From assembly GCA_902767045.1 (NCBI GenBank), contig CACXFT010000095.1, positions 1 to 37,523 of the forward strand: a stretch of 37,523 bases of DNA. Reading direction: 5' to 3'. Made by a program: the position numbers and the translations under genes. This document shows, in pieces, positions 17,135 through 25,165 of this stretch (its first letter is position 1; each line of letters begins with the position of its first letter). The DNA comes from an uncultured Prevotellaceae bacterium (GTDB lineage Bacteria; Bacteroidota; Bacteroidia; Bacteroidales; Bacteroidaceae). The notes under the pieces are model-generated. The model did not search any database. It was not told the origin of the DNA and saw only the letters and a list, made by a program, of their open reading frames with translations.

Positions 17135-17725
17135 ATGCGCAACAAACCCATCAACACCGAACTGCTCGACCGGGCCATCGTTTTTGCCGTTGGTGCCCAT
17201 GCCGGAACAGAACGCCGCGGCAAGGGCTTCCCCTACATCGTTCATCCGTTAGAGGCGGTGACGATTGTGGCCACCATGACCAACGACCAGGAACTGCTGG
17301 CCGCTGCCGCCCTGCACGACACGGTAGAAGACACCGACGTGACCGTGGAACAGATTCGTGCCGAGTTTGGCAACCGCATTGCCTCACTCGTGGAGGCTGA
17401 AACCGACATCAAGATGACAGACCGACCGGCCGAGGAAACCTGGCACGACCGCAAACAGGCGGCCATAACCCGTCTGGCCCAGGCATCGCACGATGCCAAG
17501 ATGGTGGCACTGGGCGACAAGCTCTCGAACATGAGGGCCATTGCACGAGACTATGCCACACAGGGCAATGCACTGTGGAACCTCTTCCGACTGAACGACC
17601 CCAAGGAACACGAGTGGCACTACCGGGCCTTGGCTGCCGCGCTCAGCGAACTCCGCGACACCTTCGCCTACAGGGAGTTTGAACAGCTCATCAATCAGGT
17701 TTTCGGAAAAAAGAATGAAGAATGA
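17135..17725 (+). CDS. HD-domain (p)ppGpp hydrolase-like protein (small alarmone hydrolase)
   Basis: A 196-residue single-domain protein resembling the hydrolase half of Rel/SpoT and the MESH1-type small alarmone hydrolases that cleave the 3'-pyrophosphate of (p)ppGpp. Metal and catalytic positions are present: H37 in YIVHPLEAV, H61/D62 followed by E65/D66 in LHDTVEDT, and D128 in GDKLSNMR. The 24-residue spacing between the first two His matches Rel enzymes. There is no synthetase domain; a separate RelA/SpoT-type synthetase lies three genes downstream. It starts 31 bases after sprA. The next gene starts at the base after its stop codon. Confidence 0.85.
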   Translation: MRNKPINTELLDRAIVFAVGAHAGTERRGKGFPYIVHPLEAVTIVATMTNDQELLAAAALHDTVEDTDVTVEQIRAEFGNRIASLVEAETDIKMTDRPAEETWHDRKQAAITRLAQASHDAKMVALGDKLSNMRAIARDYATQGNALWNLFRLNDPKEHEWHYRALAAALSELRDTFAYREFEQLINQVFGKKNEE

Positions 17726-18175
17726 ATGATGGAAAGTGAAATGAACATGCAAAAGAGCATTGTGCTGACCAACAACACACGCGACGTGCCGCGGCTGAAT
17801 GCCTTTGTAGAAGAGTTCTGCCAAGGCATGGGAACCGACGAAATGGTTGCCATGCAAGTAAAACTGGCCGTGGAGGAAGCGGTGGTGAACGTGATGAACT
17901 ATGCCTATCCCCCCGGGCAGCAGGGCAACGTGAACATTGAAGCCGCTGCTACCCAAAGCGATGATGGCAACACTTGCATCACGTTTACCATCACCGACAG
18001 CGGGCAGTTCTTCGACCCCACCGCCAAGGCCGACGTTGACATCACGCTTGCGGCCGAGGAACGACAAATAGGCGGACTGGGCATTCACATCATGCGCCAG
18101 AACATGGACTCCATCAACTACAGGCGCATCAATAACCTGAACATGCTCACGTTGAGCAAACAGATTAAAAATTAA
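17726..18175 (+). CDS. RsbW/SpoIIAB-like anti-sigma-type ATPase (HATPase_c_2)
   Basis: A 149-residue GHKL-fold protein of the type that phosphorylates an RsbV-like partner and sequesters a target when the partner is phosphorylated. The N box is VEEAVVNVMNYAY (E50/E51, N55), followed by DSG (91-93) and GGLG (116-119). Length fits. In-frame ATGs at codons 1, 2, 6 and 8 leave the true start open; MQKSIVL (codon 8) is a natural alternative. It is followed 22 bases later by its likely STAS partner. No sigma factor is encoded nearby, so its target is unknown. Confidence 0.85.
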   Translation: MMESEMNMQKSIVLTNNTRDVPRLNAFVEEFCQGMGTDEMVAMQVKLAVEEAVVNVMNYAYPPGQQGNVNIEAAATQSDDGNTCITFTITDSGQFFDPTAKADVDITLAAEERQIGGLGIHIMRQNMDSINYRRINNLNMLTLSKQIKN

Positions 18176-18197
18176 TAAAAAACAATATAAGAAAACA

Positions 18198-18500
18198 ATG
18201 AAAACAACCATTCAAGAACAAGACGGCTACATGGTTGCCATGCTGGAGGGGAACCTCGACACCGCCGCTGCACCGGAAACGGAAAAGGCTTTGAGCCCGC
18301 TCAACCAAGTGGAGGGAAAAGATATTATCTTAGACTGCACACAGCTCGCCTACATCTCGTCGGCAGGGTTGCGCATCTTCCTGGTGGTGCTGCAAAACGC
18401 GCAGGCAAAGGGTCGCCATGTCTACATCAAGGGCATCAACGACAAGGTGCGCACCGTGTTCACCATCACGGGCTTCAGCAACATCTTCGAATTCATGTAA
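18198..18500 (+). CDS. STAS-domain anti-sigma-antagonist-like protein (RsbV type)
   Basis: A 100-residue single STAS domain. The phosphorylation region reads YISSAGLR (52-59); alignment by eye to YIDSTGLG places the phospho-acceptor at S55, and the usual preceding Asp is replaced by Ser. Its expected role is to bind the neighbouring RsbW-like ATPase when unphosphorylated and release that protein's target. It sits between the RsbW-like gene and the alarmone synthetase, 18 bases before the latter. Confidence 0.87.
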   Translation: MKTTIQEQDGYMVAMLEGNLDTAAAPETEKALSPLNQVEGKDIILDCTQLAYISSAGLRIFLVVLQNAQAKGRHVYIKGINDKVRTVFTITGFSNIFEFM

Positions 18501-18518
18501 AAAACAAGCGGCACGCAA

Positions 18519-19589
18519 ATGGAAAAACCTATCACACTTGATGCACACGGCGAAATGTTAATGCGCCAGTTTCGCGAACTGCTGCCCACGCTGGCATCAC
18601 TGGCCAACGAAGCACACAAACAGCTGAAACAAGCGCTGCACGAACAGGGCATATACATTACCGCCATGGAACAGCGCGTGAAAAGCGAGAAGTCACTCAT
18701 GGGCAAGCTGGAGCTGAAAGGGGCCAAGTATAAAAGCATCGACGACATTACCGACCTGGTGGGACTGCGCGTGATTACGTTCTACACCGACGAGGTTGAC
18801 AAGGTGGCTGCCATAGCCAAACGGGTGTTCGATGTAGACTGGCAGGAAAGTGTTGACAAGCGGAAACTGCACCACCTCGATTCGTTCGGCTACAACTCGC
18901 TGCACTACATCTGTAGGCTCCGCTCAGGCGGTCCGCGCTTCGAACTGCAAATGCGCACGGCCCTGCAACATGTGTGGTCGACCATCGAACACGACACCGG
19001 CTATAAGGGCGACGTGAAGATTCCACCGGAATATAAGCGACAGTTCAGCCGGCTGGCTGGCATGATGGAACTCATCGACGACGAGTTCAGCCGACTGCGC
19101 ACCGCGCTCACCGACTACCGCCGACAGATGCTCTCGTTTGTGAAGAACGGACAACTCGACGACGTGCCACTCTCGCGCGATTCGTTCCGCAACTACCTCG
19201 ACCTGCAACCTTTCGACCGACTGAACCGACGTATCGCTGCCGTGAACCAGGCCGAAATCTGGCCCGTGTCGGTGATGTCGTATCTGCCGGCTCTCGAAGC
19301 GCTCGGCATGGAAACGCTCGGCGACGTGCAGCGCTTCATCGAAGAAAACAGCGACGATGCCTACCAGCTGGCTCTATCGCAACTGGCCATCACCGACCTC
19401 GACATCCTCTCGTCGAGCACGGCCCTGCAATACCTCTGTCTGGTTCATGTGCTCAAACACCATGGCGGGCGCGAAGGCATTATATCGCTCTACAACATCG
19501 TTAACGGCGAAAGCGATGCCAACGGCATGCTGGCCGACCTGATGATGGAACAGGCACAAACGCTGCCGTTCATGCAAAAGAAACAATAA
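18519..19589 (+). CDS. RelA/SpoT-domain nucleotide pyrophosphokinase (alarmone synthetase)
   Basis: A 356-residue protein with a RelA/SpoT synthetase domain in the N-terminal two-thirds. Visible motifs are QRVKSEKSL (about 52-60), the DLVGLRVITFY strand (about 85-95), FGYNSLHY (about 124-131) and FELQMRTALQHVWSTIEHD (about 143-161). The catalytic Asp-x-x-Gly-x-Arg and Glu-x-Gln-x-Arg features of pyrophosphate transfer are retained. The RxKD...PKPxGY loop of classical Rel proteins is replaced by a His/Lys/Asp-rich stretch. There is no HD, TGS or ACT domain; a helical region of about 150 residues follows. It is encoded together with a separate HD hydrolase and a partner-switch pair. The product (ppGpp, pppGpp, pGpp or another) cannot be told from sequence. 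Confidence 0.82.
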   Translation: MEKPITLDAHGEMLMRQFRELLPTLASLANEAHKQLKQALHEQGIYITAMEQRVKSEKSLMGKLELKGAKYKSIDDITDLVGLRVITFYTDEVDKVAAIAKRVFDVDWQESVDKRKLHHLDSFGYNSLHYICRLRSGGPRFELQMRTALQHVWSTIEHDTGYKGDVKIPPEYKRQFSRLAGMMELIDDEFSRLRTALTDYRRQMLSFVKNGQLDDVPLSRDSFRNYLDLQPFDRLNRRIAAVNQAEIWPVSVMSYLPALEALGMETLGDVQRFIEENSDDAYQLALSQLAITDLDILSSSTALQYLCLVHVLKHHGGREGIISLYNIVNGESDANGMLADLMMEQAQTLPFMQKKQ

Positions 19590-19601
19590 CCCCCTTTCAT
19601 C

Positions 19602-20780
19602 ATGCAATCAACAAAACCGAAAGTAAAAATACTGAGCGTCGATGACGAAGCTCCGCTCGAACTGCTCATGCGACAGTATTTCCGCCGCAAAATTCGCAGC
19701 GGAGAGTATGAGTTCTTCTTCGCCCACAACGGTTTGGAAGCACTCACCGTGATGTTGGATAACCCCGACATTGAAATCATTCTCTCTGACATTAACATGC
19801 CGGAGATGGACGGACTAACGCTGCTGGCCAAAATAAACGAAATGCGCAACCCTGCCCTGCGCGTGATTATGGTGAGCGCCTATGGCGACATGAAGAACAT
19901 TCGCCATGCCATGAACAACGGGGCCTTCGACTTCACCACCAAGCCCATCGACATGGACGACCTGGCGCAAACCATTGAAAAGGCACGCGAACAGATAGAG
20001 TATGTTCACCAGTCGCAAAAGGAACACACACAGCTGGAGTCGCTGAAGAAAGACCTGACGGTGGCTGCCGAAATTCAGCAATACATTCTGCCCCGCATCT
20101 TCCCACCCTTCCCCGAAGATGCCGAACGCATGGACATTGCCGCATCTATGCAGGCGGCCAAAGACATCGGCGGCGACTTCTACGACTTCTTCCGGCTCGA
20201 CGACGAGCACATTGCGCTGGTTATTGCCGACGTGTGCGGCAAGGGCATACCTGCCGCCTTGTTCATGGCCATGAGCCGAACGCTCATCCGTTCAAAGGGC
20301 ATGCAGGTGATGGGAGCGGCAGAGTGCCTCACGGAAGCTAACAAACTGCTTGTTTCCTATTCGGTTGACAAAATGTTCGTTACCGTGTTCTATGCCGTGT
20401 ATAACATCAACACCGGACAGGTCACCTATTGCAATGCCGGGCACAACCCGCCACTGGTGCTTCGCGAAGATGGCTCGGTGGAGGAACTGCCCGTAACGCG
20501 AGACGTGGTGCTGGGCATCATCAACGGCTTCTCCTTCCACGAGGGGAGTATGCAGTTGAACCGGGGCGATGCGCTGTTCATGTTCACCGACGGAGTGAAC
20601 GAGGCCACCGACTCCGAGCAACAGGAGTTCGGCATGGAACGGCTCACCGCCACACTGAAAAACGGGAAGGGCGAAAGCTGCCAACAAATGATAGACGGTG
20701 TGAAGGCATCAATGGCTGCGTTCGTGGGCAATGCCGAACAGAGCGACGACATCACCATGCTGGCACTGAAGAGAACCTGA
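19602..20780 (+). CDS. Response regulator with PP2C/SpoIIE phosphatase output (RsbU-like)
   Basis: A 392-residue two-domain protein. The N-terminal receiver (about 8-125) has the acidic pair D14/D15, phospho-acceptor D63 in LSDINMPEMDG, S92 and K114 (TKPID). A coiled-coil linker (about 125-155) leads to the SpoIIE-type PP2C domain with GGDFYDF (D192), IADVCGKG (D210), NAGHNPPL, FTDGVNEATD and DDITML near the end. Expected role: when its receiver is phosphorylated, dephosphorylate the STAS protein and reset the partner switch. The likely upstream kinase is the soluble histidine kinase at 25162. It is 12 bases downstream of the synthetase. Confidence 0.92.
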   Translation: MQSTKPKVKILSVDDEAPLELLMRQYFRRKIRSGEYEFFFAHNGLEALTVMLDNPDIEIILSDINMPEMDGLTLLAKINEMRNPALRVIMVSAYGDMKNIRHAMNNGAFDFTTKPIDMDDLAQTIEKAREQIEYVHQSQKEHTQLESLKKDLTVAAEIQQYILPRIFPPFPEDAERMDIAASMQAAKDIGGDFYDFFRLDDEHIALVIADVCGKGIPAALFMAMSRTLIRSKGMQVMGAAECLTEANKLLVSYSVDKMFVTVFYAVYNINTGQVTYCNAGHNPPLVLREDGSVEELPVTRDVVLGIINGFSFHEGSMQLNRGDALFMFTDGVNEATDSEQQEFGMERLTATLKNGKGESCQQMIDGVKASMAAFVGNAEQSDDITMLALKRT

Positions 20781-20838
20781 AAGCAACCCCAGCACACATA
20801 GTCTCCTCCTTTATGATAATGCTGTTTAACTTCTGAAC

Positions 20839-22413
20839 ATGACCATACCCGGTAAAAAGAACATTGTTATAGGCTGTGCCGGAGCATTGCTTCTGCTGGC
20901 GGCAGGCTTGCTGTATAACCAGCTGCGTGACTACAAGGAGCACATTGGCGAACTGGAACGCGAACTGGCCGAGATGCGCAAGCGCGAGAAGCAGGCTGCC
21001 GTAGACCGCAGCGTGAGCCACCAGATGGAAGAGATTGCCCGCGGACAGCAGATTCTTTCGGAAGAGCGCAGCCGCGAGGCCATCCGCCAGTCGGAAATAG
21101 CTCAGGCTGCCACTCTTCGCACTGAAGCTGAGCGTAGTCGTGCCGTGCAAGCACAGGCAGCAGCAGAGGCTTCGGCACAGGAGGCTCTGCAGTCGTACCA
21201 AATGGCCGAACGTCAACGGCGCGAAGCCGACACGCAGCGCCGCCAGGCCGTCTATGCCCGCCATGTGGCCGACACGCTGAACTATATCTCGCTGGGCAGA
21301 ACGCTCGGCACACAGTCGTATGCCATCTACCAAACCGGCGACCGCGAGATAGGAAACATGCTGGCATACGCTGCCTATCTCTATACCTCCGACTATGGTG
21401 GCGATCTCTACGCACCGGCTGTGTTCCAGGCCTTGGCGCAGTCGGCAGGCAGTCACAGCTACTGGAATGTTCACCGCAGCAGCATTCCGCGCATGAACAT
21501 AAACGCTGCCAATGGCACCCTGCTCACGGTGAGCACCTACGGCGAACTGGCAGTACACCGCATGCAGGGGTCACGACTTGTAAGCCGACAGCTGCTGAAC
21601 GACAAGACCTATTGTTTCCGCGACATGGTAACCACCGGGGGCAACAAGAGCTATGCGGTGAGCAGCACAGGCCATTTGGCCATTGTTGATGCAGACCGCG
21701 TGAGCATCATTGCCCTGGAGGGTATTGACAAGCCTTTCCGTTTGCAAAGCATGGGCAACAGCGGGAAGCTGCTCATCGTGGGCGAGCAGGATGCAGCCTT
21801 GTTCGACACAGGCAGCAATAAGATGCTTGCCACGCGCCACTTGGACTTCCGGGTGGTGAGTGTGGGAAACAGCAACGGCAGTCCGCTGCTGTTCGACAAC
21901 CACGGGGGCATGCACCGTGTGGCCTCCCTGGAAAACATCAGCAGTGAACGGGTGCCGGTGACTGGAACCGTAACAGCTTTCACCACATCACACGACAACA
22001 GACTGACAGCCTACGGCATGAGCGACGGCACCATCTGGCTGATAGATGCACAGGGAACAAAGCACAGGTTGGTGGGACATCTCTCGCAGGTGTCGAGAAT
22101 GAGGTTCCACGGCGGCCGACTTTATTCGTCGGGCTACGACGGCAAGCTGTTCTTTTGGATGGTTGGCGCAGGGCAGGCACGGCCCGTTGCACTTTTTCAG
22201 TCGCAGAGCTGGCTCATGGACTTCACCTTCGATGCCAAAGGAGAGCATGTGTGGGCAGGCGAAGCCAATGGCACCGTTTCGCAATTCCTCGTTGCCCTTC
22301 CCCTCATTGGTCGCCGGCTGCAGGCCAACGTGGGGCGCAACTTCACACAAGACGAGTGGGACTACTATGTGGGCAAGGGAATACCCTACCGCAAACTCAA
22401 GAACGAAGAGTGA
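20839..22413 (+). CDS. Membrane-anchored coiled-coil plus WD40-like propeller protein
   Basis: A 524-residue protein not assigned to a named family. Residues about 9-28 are a single membrane helix. Residues about 30-155 are a long Glu/Arg/Ala-rich coiled coil, with GRTLGTQSYAIYQTGDREIGNMLAYAAY soon after. Residues about 210-490 contain repeated beta-propeller blades, such as the one ending GHLSQVSRMRF and YSSGYDGKLFFW. The C-terminus reads NFTQDEWDYYVG...PYRK, the tail motif often seen at the end of WD40 proteins attached to STAND ATPases. No ATPase or kinase domain is present. It sits between the RsbU-like gene and the sensor gene, which suggests a scaffold or stress-sensing role (inference). 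Confidence 0.6.
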   Translation: MTIPGKKNIVIGCAGALLLLAAGLLYNQLRDYKEHIGELERELAEMRKREKQAAVDRSVSHQMEEIARGQQILSEERSREAIRQSEIAQAATLRTEAERSRAVQAQAAAEASAQEALQSYQMAERQRREADTQRRQAVYARHVADTLNYISLGRTLGTQSYAIYQTGDREIGNMLAYAAYLYTSDYGGDLYAPAVFQALAQSAGSHSYWNVHRSSIPRMNINAANGTLLTVSTYGELAVHRMQGSRLVSRQLLNDKTYCFRDMVTTGGNKSYAVSSTGHLAIVDADRVSIIALEGIDKPFRLQSMGNSGKLLIVGEQDAALFDTGSNKMLATRHLDFRVVSVGNSNGSPLLFDNHGGMHRVASLENISSERVPVTGTVTAFTTSHDNRLTAYGMSDGTIWLIDAQGTKHRLVGHLSQVSRMRFHGGRLYSSGYDGKLFFWMVGAGQARPVALFQSQSWLMDFTFDAKGEHVWAGEANGTVSQFLVALPLIGRRLQANVGRNFTQDEWDYYVGKGIPYRKLKNEE

Positions 22414-22429
22414 TTAATTTGCTACCGCT

Positions 22430-25165
22430 ATGAAATTATTCATGAAGATACGTCACCAAAGATTTTGCGAAGGGTTGCCAGCTATACTGCGGCTCGCCCT
22501 CACTGTGCTCTTCCTGTTCAGTGCAACTCTCAACGCTACACTCTCTACGCTCCACGCTCCATTCTCAACGCTCAACGCTCAAGGACTTCCGTTAGTGAGG
22601 AACTTCACGGCCGAAGAATACGGCGGGCACAACCGCAACTACGACATTGCCACCACTACCGACGGAACCGTGTTCGTGGCCAACTTCGAGGGGTTGCTCT
22701 ACTACGACCGTGCATCGTGGCACATACTCCACACGCCCGACCTGAGTCGTGTGCGGGTGGTGCAGCGCGACGCAAAAAACAACATCTGGGTGGGCGGCTA
22801 TAGGTTCTTCGGACAGGTGGACAGAAAACCAAACGGGGAACTTCAACTCAAACCCATCGCCAATAAGGGGCTGTTCAAGGGCGAGGTGACAAGCATCTTC
22901 GAAGAGGGCGGGAGACTGATGTTCGCTACCAGCGACAATGCCATCTACGAAGTGAAGAACGGCCAAGCAAAACTGAACAGGCGCACCAATGCCAACACAG
23001 CGGCAGAAGATGACACACAAACCGAAGTGATCAGTGGCGCACTGAAGGCAGTGGTAGGACAAGGCATGGGAGTGGCTATTGCCGACCAGCAAGGCAGAGA
23101 ACTATACCGCCTGACGGAAGAAAACGGGCTCTGCTCGTCGCAGGTGGCTGCCGTGGCCTACGATGGGCGCGGACTGCTGTGGGGGGCTACCATGCACGGC
23201 ATATTCGCCGTGGAGGTGCCATCGGCCTATTCATACATCCTACCCAAAGACGGACTGGCAGGCGAGGTGAACACCATCGTCGCATACAGCGGCAAGCTCT
23301 TTGTGGGCACCACGGGCGGACTCTATGTAATCAGTAACCGCCAGTGCAGGCGCATCAACGAAATAGACAACATCTGCTGGAAACTCTGCGAGGGAAAGGG
23401 CGCGCTGCTTGCTGCCACCTCTAACGGCATCTACAGCATAGCCCCCAACGGAAGCGTTAACCGGCTCACACGCAATGCCACCACCGCCCTGATGACGGAT
23501 GGCGAGGACTTCTATGCCGGGGAGCCCGACGGCGTTTACCGCTATGCACACGGCGGTGCCCCCCAAAAGGTGAGCGACATGAAGTTTGCCATGGACATAC
23601 GCAAGAATGCCGACGGCACACGCTGGATGAGAAACGTGCATGGCGAAACGGAGGGGCACGAACCGCCAAGCAGCAAGTCGGCCACCAGCTTACTGCCCGC
23701 CCGACTGCTGGCACCACTCGCCGGAACAGACATGAAAACCCAATATGCCCACGGAAAGCTGGTGTGGATAGGCAGCGACGAAAAGCTAACGTGCATCAAC
23801 ACTGCCGACGACTGGCAACCGACACAGAAAGCACGCGTGTGCTTCCGCTCCATCATTCTTGGCGGCGACAGCGTGCTCTACGGCGGCTATGGCAACATGC
23901 CGAAGAAGCTGAACCAGCTGGCACCACAGGAGCGCGACCTGCGCTTCGTGTTTGCCACCGACCGCACCACGCTTACCGGCAAGATTCTATACCGCTACCG
24001 GCTGAACAGCAACCACTGGAGCACATGGAGCGAGAAACAGGAACGGGACTTCCTGAACCTGCCCTACGGCAACTACACCATCTACATTCAGGCACGCATG
24101 CCAGACGGAACACTCTCCGAAGAGGCATCCATCGGCTTCAGCATTGCCTACCCACTGCTCATGCGCTGGTATATGGTGGTGCTCTACTTTGCTGCCATCG
24201 CCCTGCTGGTGTATGCCTTGCTGCGCTACCGACTGAAACGACTGGAACGCGACAAGCTGAAACTGGAACGAATAGTGGAGGAACGAACAGCCGACCTCAA
24301 ACAGGCTCAGAAAGAACTGGTGCGACAAGAGAAGATGGCTTCGGTGGGTAAGCTCACCGAAGGACTCATTGACCGGATTCTCAACCCCATGAACTATATC
24401 ATCAACTTCTCGAAAATGTCAACCGACCTGCTGCACGACCTGAGGGAGAACATCGATAACAACAAAGAACAAATGGACGAGGACGATTATGCCGACACTG
24501 CCGACATCATGGATATGCTCACGGAGAATCTGCACAACGTGGACCAGTATGGACAGAACACCACACGCACCCTGAAGGCCATGGAAGAAATGCTGAAAGA
24601 CCGCACCGGTGGTTATGTGGACATGGACCTGCTGCCCGTGCTGCAACAAAACGAAAAGATGCTGGCCACCTATTATGCCGAACAGATAGCACAACACGGC
24701 ATTCAAACCACCTTCAACCTGCCCGGCACACCCATGCCCATTCACGGCAACCCCGACATGCTCAGCAAAACGGTAATGAGCTTGATGGGCAACGCGGTGT
24801 ATGCCGTGGTGAAGAAATGCCTGAAGGCAAGCAATGCTGCTACCGCCACCACGGGCACCGGAGCCACGGGCGAAACATATAAACCCCAAATAACACTCAC
24901 AGCCTCGAGCGCTGCCAGCGGAACAGCAGGCGGGGGGTACACTCTGAAGATTCGCGACAACGGCATTGGCATTGAAGAAACCATCATCAACAAAATATTC
25001 GACCCCTTTTTCACCACCAAAACCACCGACGAGGCTGCCGGGGTTGGTCTTTACCTGAGTAGGGAAATCATACAAAACCACGGCGGCGACATCACCGTCT
25101 GCTCGGTGAAAGACCAATTCACGGAGTTTACCATCACCCTACCCCAAAAACAAACATCACTATGA
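22430..25165 (+). CDS. Propeller-type sensor with degenerate histidine-kinase core (phospho-His lost)
   Basis: A 911-residue membrane sensor. A signal anchor (about 14-32) is followed by a periplasmic two-component-type beta-propeller (about 50-480), a Y_Y_Y-type domain (about 505-570), a transmembrane helix (about 578-600), a coiled coil, a kinase dimerisation region and a GHKL ATPase domain. The H box reads GLIDRILNPMN, where the neighbouring kinase has GIAHEIQNPLN: Asp648 replaces the phospho-accepting His and Arg649 the Glu. The ATPase boxes look intact (GNAVYAV, RDNGIGI, DPFFTTK, GVGLYLS). Residues 34-52 are encoded by a heptamer array. It overlaps the next gene, a paralogous kinase, by four bases. 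Confidence 0.88.
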   Translation: MKLFMKIRHQRFCEGLPAILRLALTVLFLFSATLNATLSTLHAPFSTLNAQGLPLVRNFTAEEYGGHNRNYDIATTTDGTVFVANFEGLLYYDRASWHILHTPDLSRVRVVQRDAKNNIWVGGYRFFGQVDRKPNGELQLKPIANKGLFKGEVTSIFEEGGRLMFATSDNAIYEVKNGQAKLNRRTNANTAAEDDTQTEVISGALKAVVGQGMGVAIADQQGRELYRLTEENGLCSSQVAAVAYDGRGLLWGATMHGIFAVEVPSAYSYILPKDGLAGEVNTIVAYSGKLFVGTTGGLYVISNRQCRRINEIDNICWKLCEGKGALLAATSNGIYSIAPNGSVNRLTRNATTALMTDGEDFYAGEPDGVYRYAHGGAPQKVSDMKFAMDIRKNADGTRWMRNVHGETEGHEPPSSKSATSLLPARLLAPLAGTDMKTQYAHGKLVWIGSDEKLTCINTADDWQPTQKARVCFRSIILGGDSVLYGGYGNMPKKLNQLAPQERDLRFVFATDRTTLTGKILYRYRLNSNHWSTWSEKQERDFLNLPYGNYTIYIQARMPDGTLSEEASIGFSIAYPLLMRWYMVVLYFAAIALLVYALLRYRLKRLERDKLKLERIVEERTADLKQAQKELVRQEKMASVGKLTEGLIDRILNPMNYIINFSKMSTDLLHDLRENIDNNKEQMDEDDYADTADIMDMLTENLHNVDQYGQNTTRTLKAMEEMLKDRTGGYVDMDLLPVLQQNEKMLATYYAEQIAQHGIQTTFNLPGTPMPIHGNPDMLSKTVMSLMGNAVYAVVKKCLKASNAATATTGTGATGETYKPQITLTASSAASGTAGGGYTLKIRDNGIGIEETIINKIFDPFFTTKTTDEAAGVGLYLSREIIQNHGGDITVCSVKDQFTEFTITLPQKQTSL
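22529..22584 (+). repeat. In-gene heptamer array CTCAACG after the signal anchor
   Basis: Eight seven-base units occur: ctcaacg, ctacact, ctctacg, ctccacg, ctccatt, ctcaacg, ctcaacg and ctcaagg. They encode residues 34-52 of the sensor as a Leu/Asn/Thr/Ala-rich linker. Because seven is not a multiple of three, gain or loss of one unit would shift the frame. Confidence 0.65.

Noticed and set aside
17726..18500. Classical SigB-type regulon module
   Set aside because: RsbW- and RsbV-like proteins are present but no sigma factor gene lies in the window, so a sigma-B assignment is not supported.
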